DNA from: Shewanella dokdonensis
GTDB lineage: Bacteria; Pseudomonadota; Gammaproteobacteria; Enterobacterales; Shewanellaceae
Direction of reading: 5' to 3'
Assembly (NCBI RefSeq): GCF_018394335.1
Contig: NZ_CP074572.1
Span: 3,348,001-3,412,000 of the forward strand
DNA: 64,000 nucleotides
Shown here: one piece after another, positions 60,801 through 64,000 of the stretch
Position numbering within the stretch: position 1 is the first letter of the stretch
How the letters are laid out: the number at the start of each line of letters is the position of its first letter
The notes under the pieces: model-generated
Database searches by the model: none
Told to the model about the DNA's origin: nothing
Seen by the model: the letters and a program-made list of their open reading frames with translations, nothing else
Position numbers and translations under genes: made by a program

Positions 60801-61718
60801 CGCATGCAGGCGCTGCGTGATAACCCTGAATGTGCTAGCGAAGAGTTTGCCTTGAAACAAGATGCAACCGATCCAGGGCTTACTGTGAAGCTGGGCTTCG
60901 ATCCTCAGGAAGATATAGCCGCACCTTATATTCTCAAAGGTGTGGCGCCCAAAATTGCCATTGTACGCGAGCAAGGGGTTAACTCTCAGACAGAAATGGC
61001 GGCAGCTTTTGATCGTGCGGGCTTTGCTAGTATCGATGTGCATATGTCAGATGTACTTTCTGGACGCATCAAACTGCAACAGTTCCAAGGGCTGGTGGCC
61101 TGCGGTGGTTTCTCTTATGGTGACGTGTTGGGAGCGGGTGAGGGCTGGGCTAAGTCAATTCTGTTCAACGCCCGTGCCAGAGATGAATTCAGTCAGTTCT
61201 TTGCCCGTGAAGATAGTTTTGCGCTCGGCGTATGTAACGGCTGTCAGATGCTGTCTAATCTCAAGGATATTATTCCTGGGGCGGAACATTGGCCGCGTTT
61301 TGTTCGCAACCGTTCAGAGCGGTTTGAGGCGCGTTTCAGCCTAGTGGAAATCCAACCGAGCCCGTCGCTGTTCTTTAATGGCATGAGTGGTTCCAGAATG
61401 CCCATTGCGGTTTCCCATGGAGAAGGCCGTGCTGAATTTGCTTCGAACATTGCGCAGCAACAGGCTGAGCAAACTGGCACAGTGGCATTGCGCTATGTGA
61501 CAGGCAATGGCGAAATTGCCACGCTTTATCCGCAAAATCCGAATGGTTCGCCAGCGGGGTTAGCGGGTATAGCATCTAATGATGGGCGGGTAACCATCAT
61601 GATGCCGCATCCTGAACGAGTGTTCCGTACCGTGGCTAACTCATGGCATCCGGATAACTGGGGAGAAGATAGTCCCTGGATGAGAATGTTCCGTAATGCC
61701 CGAGTCAATGTCGGCTAA
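57837..61718 (+). CDS. purL: Phosphoribosylformylglycinamidine synthase
   Basis: PurL makes FGAM from FGAR, glutamine and ATP in purine synthesis. This is the long single-chain form, 1293 residues (E. coli 1295). It has the N-terminal domain, two AIRS-like halves ([49 protein letters not shown]) and a C-terminal glutaminase with Cys in [10 protein letters not shown] and His-Glu near HPERVFR. ATG 57837 was preferred to GTG 57834; AAGGTG lies 10 bases upstream. The frame is intact. Confidence 0.98.
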   Translation: MEIIRGAPALSAFRVQKLLQACSAAGLSVKDIYAEYIHLADVTESLTDTARTQLQKLLTYGPAIESHEPQGLLLFVTPRPGTISPWSSKATDIAHNCGLAQIKRLERGLAYYVQTPALNAAQLQQLKSLLHDRMMEVVLEHFADASCLFQKAEPNPLVSINILAEGRRALESANRQLGLALADDEIDYLVENFIKLGRNPNDIELMMFAQANSEHCRHKIFNADWTIDNEVQPKSLFKMIKNTFEKTPEYVLSAYKDNAAVMTGCEAGRFFPDTDGVYRYHTEPVHILMKVETHNHPTAISPFPGAATGSGGEIRDEGATGRGSKPKAGLTGFSVSNLRIPGFVQPWEGNYGKPERIVSAFDIMLDGPLGGAAFNNEFGRPALLGYFRTYEQQVNSHNGVEVRGYHKPIMLAGGLGNIREEHVQKGEISLGAKLIVLGGPAMNIGLGGGAASSMASGQSSEDLDFASVQRDNPEMERRCQEVIDRCWQLGKDNPIQFIHDVGAGGLSNAFPELVSDAGRGGKFELRNVPSDEPGMSPLEIWCNESQERYVLSVAAEKLETFTAICERERAPFAVVGEATAEEHLSLHDTHFDNKPIDLPLEVLLGKPPKMSRDVSSLQASGKPLDKSQIQVAEAVKRVLSLPTVADKTFLITIGDRTVTGLVNRDQMVGPWQVPVADCAVTAASYDTYAGEAMSMGERTPLALLDFAASARMAVAESLLNIAGADIGDLQRIKLSANWMAAAGHPGEDAGLYAAVKAVGEELCPELQLTIPVGKDSMSMKTAWEDSAGKKAVTAPLSLIISAFAAVRDIRHTVTPELRSDKGDSALLLVDVANCRQRLGGSCLAQVYGELGDQAPDVDNAAVLKGFFNVTQTLVAERKLLAYHDRSDGGLFVTLSEMAFAGHTGLDVDLSALPGSDIARLFNEELGAVIQVAAADVANITQAYQSAGVNCLPIAVINQEDVLRFSDGSRAVFSASRTELRKLWSETTYRMQALRDNPECASEEFALKQDATDPGLTVKLGFDPQEDIAAPYILKGVAPKIAIVREQGVNSQTEMAAAFDRAGFASIDVHMSDVLSGRIKLQQFQGLVACGGFSYGDVLGAGEGWAKSILFNARARDEFSQFFAREDSFALGVCNGCQMLSNLKDIIPGAEHWPRFVRNRSERFEARFSLVEIQPSPSLFFNGMSGSRMPIAVSHGEGRAEFASNIAQQQAEQTGTVALRYVTGNGEIATLYPQNPNGSPAGLAGIASNDGRVTIMMPHPERVFRTVANSWHPDNWGEDSPWMRMFRNARVNVG

Positions 61719-61746
61719 TCTAGTTATATAAGATTTTTCTGATACC

Positions 61747-61779
61747 AAAAAGGCGGGTAAATTTAATACCCGCCTTTTT
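61747..61779 (+). terminator. Terminator of purL
   Basis: A long stem AAAAAGGCGGGTA/TACCCGCCTTTTT with a 7-base loop; the T-run closes it. It can act in both directions. Confidence 0.93.
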
Positions 61780-62559
61780 CATATGCGTTGTCTAGTACTT
61801 AAAAATACATAAATTCAATATGTTATCCTGTAAACCGTATTTTCGTTACCACTGAAGTGAGTAAAACTAAGTCTTAAGACAAAGCGGCAGACTAGCTTAC
61901 TGCAAAGTCCATTTTGCCGTGCAAACAATACTTTGGCGATTATGCCACTCCTTTATGACTTCCATGACACCTTTCACCGCATAAGAACTTCATAATAATT
62001 TTATTGATAGTGCTAGTCATTAACGTTATGGCTACTGTTAATTATTTTTACCAAATAAAACAAAAGGATATGAAGTACATATAGGTAGGTTGTTGCCAAT
62101 AATTGACGAAAAAATGGCATTCTTGATAGGGCTTTATCGCTGCTGTTGGCTATATGTGGCCGCTATTGCTGCTGTCGATTGCGGCATAACGGTGCACTTG
62201 TGTTGTTAATGTTAGCAGAATAAAAATCTTAAAAATTTAAATCAATGATTAGTTATATTTATCAATATTTATAAAATAAATCTAATTTAAATTGTTGTTT
62301 AAATAATTAAACATTATATTTCAATTGATTATGATTAAGTATTAGGTATTGGTTAAATTTTAATCTTATAAAAATATTAAGCTTAAAAAATAAAAATTTT
62401 ATTTATGGTGATTTTTTTGGTTATTTCTATGGAGTTCGTAAAAACAGCGGGAAATAGTTAAATTTGCCTAACTCCTATCACGTGTAACTATAGTTGTCAA
62501 TAAGCTTTTATGCTGAGTGTGCCGCTCGCCTCAAAAACCGCTTAAAGCCAAGGGTTTGA

Positions 62560-62573
62560 TTGATTTGAGTCAA
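62560..62573. promoter_or_regulatory. FNR-like site upstream of cydA
   Basis: TTGAT-TTGA-GTCAA matches the FNR/EtrA consensus TTGAT-N4-ATCAA with one mismatch. Confidence 0.5.
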
Positions 62574-62698
62574 AATCAGGTGGTATAAAATAGTGGCGAA
62601 TTTTGACGAATGCATTTAACCAACTCACTGATATTTAATGTTTTATAAGTATCTCGGAGAAGGTGGGTTTTGAAGTAATACACAAAATTCTAATGAAG

Positions 62699-62714
62699 TG
62701 TGATTCGCGTCACG
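62699..62714. promoter_or_regulatory. CRP-like site upstream of cydA
   Basis: TGTGA-TTCGCG-TCACG matches the CRP consensus TGTGA-N6-TCACA in nine of ten specified bases. In Shewanella, CRP is a main regulator of respiration, so control of cyd by CRP is plausible. Confidence 0.65.
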
Positions 62715-62905
62715 ATTAGGCGGCAAAAACCATATTTGTGAGGTTAGCGCTGCTGAAATGCCGTTCGAGAATCATTTGGATGGTTTATCTGATGGAACAG
62801 CATCGGATAGAAATTTACAAATTTACTAACGCTATCCTACTCACCATCGGGTCGTTTTAATGGGGATTGAAACGGGCAGATGGAATACCATGTAAGGAGT
62901 CACAA

Positions 62906-64000
62906 ATGATAGTTGGAGAGGTTGTTGAGCTATCGCGCTTCCAGTTTGCGCTGACAGCCATGTATCACTTCTTGTTTGTTCCCCTCACTCTGGGTATGAC
63001 CTTCCTGCTGGCTATTATGGAATCACTTTATGTGATGACTAATAAGCAGGTTTATAAGGACATGACCAAGTTCTGGGGTAAATTGTTCGGTATCAACTTT
63101 GCGCTGGGGGTGGCTACCGGTTTGACGATGGAGTTCCAGTTCGGAACCAACTGGTCATATTATTCCCATTATGTAGGGGATATTTTTGGTGCGCCGCTGG
63201 CCATTGAAGGTTTGATGGCATTTTTCCTTGAGTCCACTTTTGTGGGGATGTTCTTCTTCGGCTGGGATCGCATGTCTAAGCGCCAGCACCTTGCTGCAAC
63301 TTGGTTGACGGCATTGGGAACAAACCTGTCAGCCTTGTGGATCTTAGTGGCAAACGGTTGGATGCAGAATCCGGTGGGTTCAGTGTTCAACTATGAAACC
63401 ATGCGTATGGAGATGACCAGCTTCGCCGAGGTGTTGTTTAACCCGGTCGCTCAGGTGAAATTTGTTCACACTGTGGCTTCTGGCTACGTTGCGGGTTCTA
63501 TGTTTGTGCTGGCGATCAGTGCTTACTACATCCTGAAAAAACGTGATCTGCCATTTGCTCGACGTTCATTCGCTATTGCTGCCAGCTTCGGTATGGCATC
63601 AATTCTATCGGTAATCGTGCTGGGTGATGAATCTGGCTACCGTATGGGCGAAGTACAGCGTGTTAAATTAGCCGCCGTAGAAGCTGAATGGCATACCGAA
63701 CCAGCACCTGCATCATTCACTGCATTTGGTTACCCAAATCAGAATGAGATGGAAACCGACTTCGCTATCAAGATCCCTTATGCAATGGGCATCATTGCTA
63801 CCCGTTCTTTTGACGAACAGGTCACTGGTATTCACGACTTGGTGAAAGAACATGAAGCCCGCATCCGTAATGGTATGCAAGCTTATGCACTGTTGGAAAA
63901 ACTGCGTACGGCTAAGAAAGATCCTAGCATAGTCGTTGACGCCGCTGACAAGGCCGCTTTTGAAGAGAAGAAAGTGGATCTGGGCTATGGGCTGCTATTG
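62906..64000 (+). CDS. cydA: Cytochrome bd ubiquinol oxidase subunit I (3' truncated by window)
   Basis: CydA carries hemes b558, b595 and d of the high-affinity oxidase that reduces oxygen with quinol. The frame is open to the window end: 365 codons of about 520. The ribosome site is AAGGAG at 62894-62899. Visible features: the heme ligand His in [11 protein letters not shown], the acidic residues in [16 protein letters not shown], the second His in [22 protein letters not shown], and the start of a long Q-loop ([17 protein letters not shown]). cydB and cydX should follow outside the window. Confidence 0.96.
   Translation, partial: MIVGEVVELSRFQFALTAMYHFLFVPLTLGMTFLLAIMESLYVMTNKQVYKDMTKFWGKLFGINFALGVATGLTMEFQFGTNWSYYSHYVGDIFGAPLAIEGLMAFFLESTFVGMFFFGWDRMSKRQHLAATWLTALGTNLSALWILVANGWMQNPVGSVFNYETMRMEMTSFAEVLFNPVAQVKFVHTVASGYVAGSMFVLAISAYYILKKRDLPFARRSFAIAASFGMASILSVIVLGDESGYRMGEVQRVKLAAVEAEWHTEPAPASFTAFGYPNQNEMETDFAIKIPYAMGIIATRSFDEQVTGIHDLVKEHEARIRNGMQAYALLEKLRTAKKDPSIVVDAADKAAFEEKKVDLGYGLLL

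Larger units (their letters stand above)
61780..62905 (+). promoter_or_regulatory. Long AT-rich upstream region of cydA (about 1.1 kb, no gene)
   Basis: No credible gene was found. The stretch 62220-62420 is extremely AT-rich. It contains a strong CRP-like site (62699-62714) and an FNR-like site (62560-62573), both listed separately. ArcA-like GTTAATTA occurs at 62037-62044 and GTTAATGTTA at 62205-62214. The size suggests complex oxygen-responsive control or an unannotated small RNA. Confidence 0.5.

Overview
The window looks like chromosome of a Shewanella or close relative (Gammaproteobacteria, Alteromonadales). This rests on a lateral-type flagellar cluster with motY and lafK, c-type cytochromes, the order smpB-ratA-rnfH-bamE followed by a SonM/SonA-type borosin pair and then aceB-aceA, a HexR-like box before aceBA, and a CRP-like site before cydA. 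No intact transposon, prophage or CRISPR array was seen.

Layout. 1-11011: the end of one flagellar export operon (flhB, flhA) and a second unit motY-lafK-fliEFGHIJ, the order known from lateral flagella. 11088-15271: a YceI protein, a membrane diguanylate cyclase, and a split-Soret-type cytochrome c with a small lipoprotein. 15519-17992: ssrA (tmRNA), smpB, ratA, rnfH and bamE. 18267-21071: a split borosin system (peptide N-methyltransferase plus a 70-residue precursor) whose last gene overlaps a TPR-diguanylate cyclase. 21296-26737: a Kef-type antiporter and the glyoxylate shunt aceB-aceA behind a regulatory region with two clear operators. 26909-31215: an HDOD-GAF protein, an exported SnoaL-like protein, an orphan ParA with a ribbon-helix-helix partner, and two small proteins. 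31814-35593: a three-subunit gluconate 2-dehydrogenase-type enzyme. 35737-41650: a GNAT acetyltransferase, pirin and DoxX opposite a LysR regulator, a 5'-nucleotidase-family enzyme and a CNNM/CBS membrane protein. 41802-50664: rlmN-pilW-rodZ-ispG-hisS-yfgM-bamB-der, a conserved housekeeping run. 50719-61718: xseA, guaB-guaA, tadA, mltF and purL. 62906-64000: the start of cydA after a 1.2 kb AT-rich upstream region.

Sequence quality shapes how the window should be read. Fourteen genes are broken at 17 sites. Every break can be explained as loss of one or two bases, nearly always in a homopolymer, and the list includes housekeeping genes (guaA, guaB, bamB, rlmN, aceA). These look like uncorrected deletion errors in the assembly, not pseudogenes, so they are annotated as genes with the break position stated. 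The borosin methyltransferase is one of them and is probably intact in the organism.

The most interesting item is the borosin pair: backbone N-methylating RiPP enzyme and separate substrate, translationally linked to a c-di-GMP signalling protein. Secondary points of interest are the aceBA operators, the orphan ParA cassette, a perfect 14-bp inverted repeat in a divergent promoter region, and the split-Soret cytochrome/lipoprotein pair.
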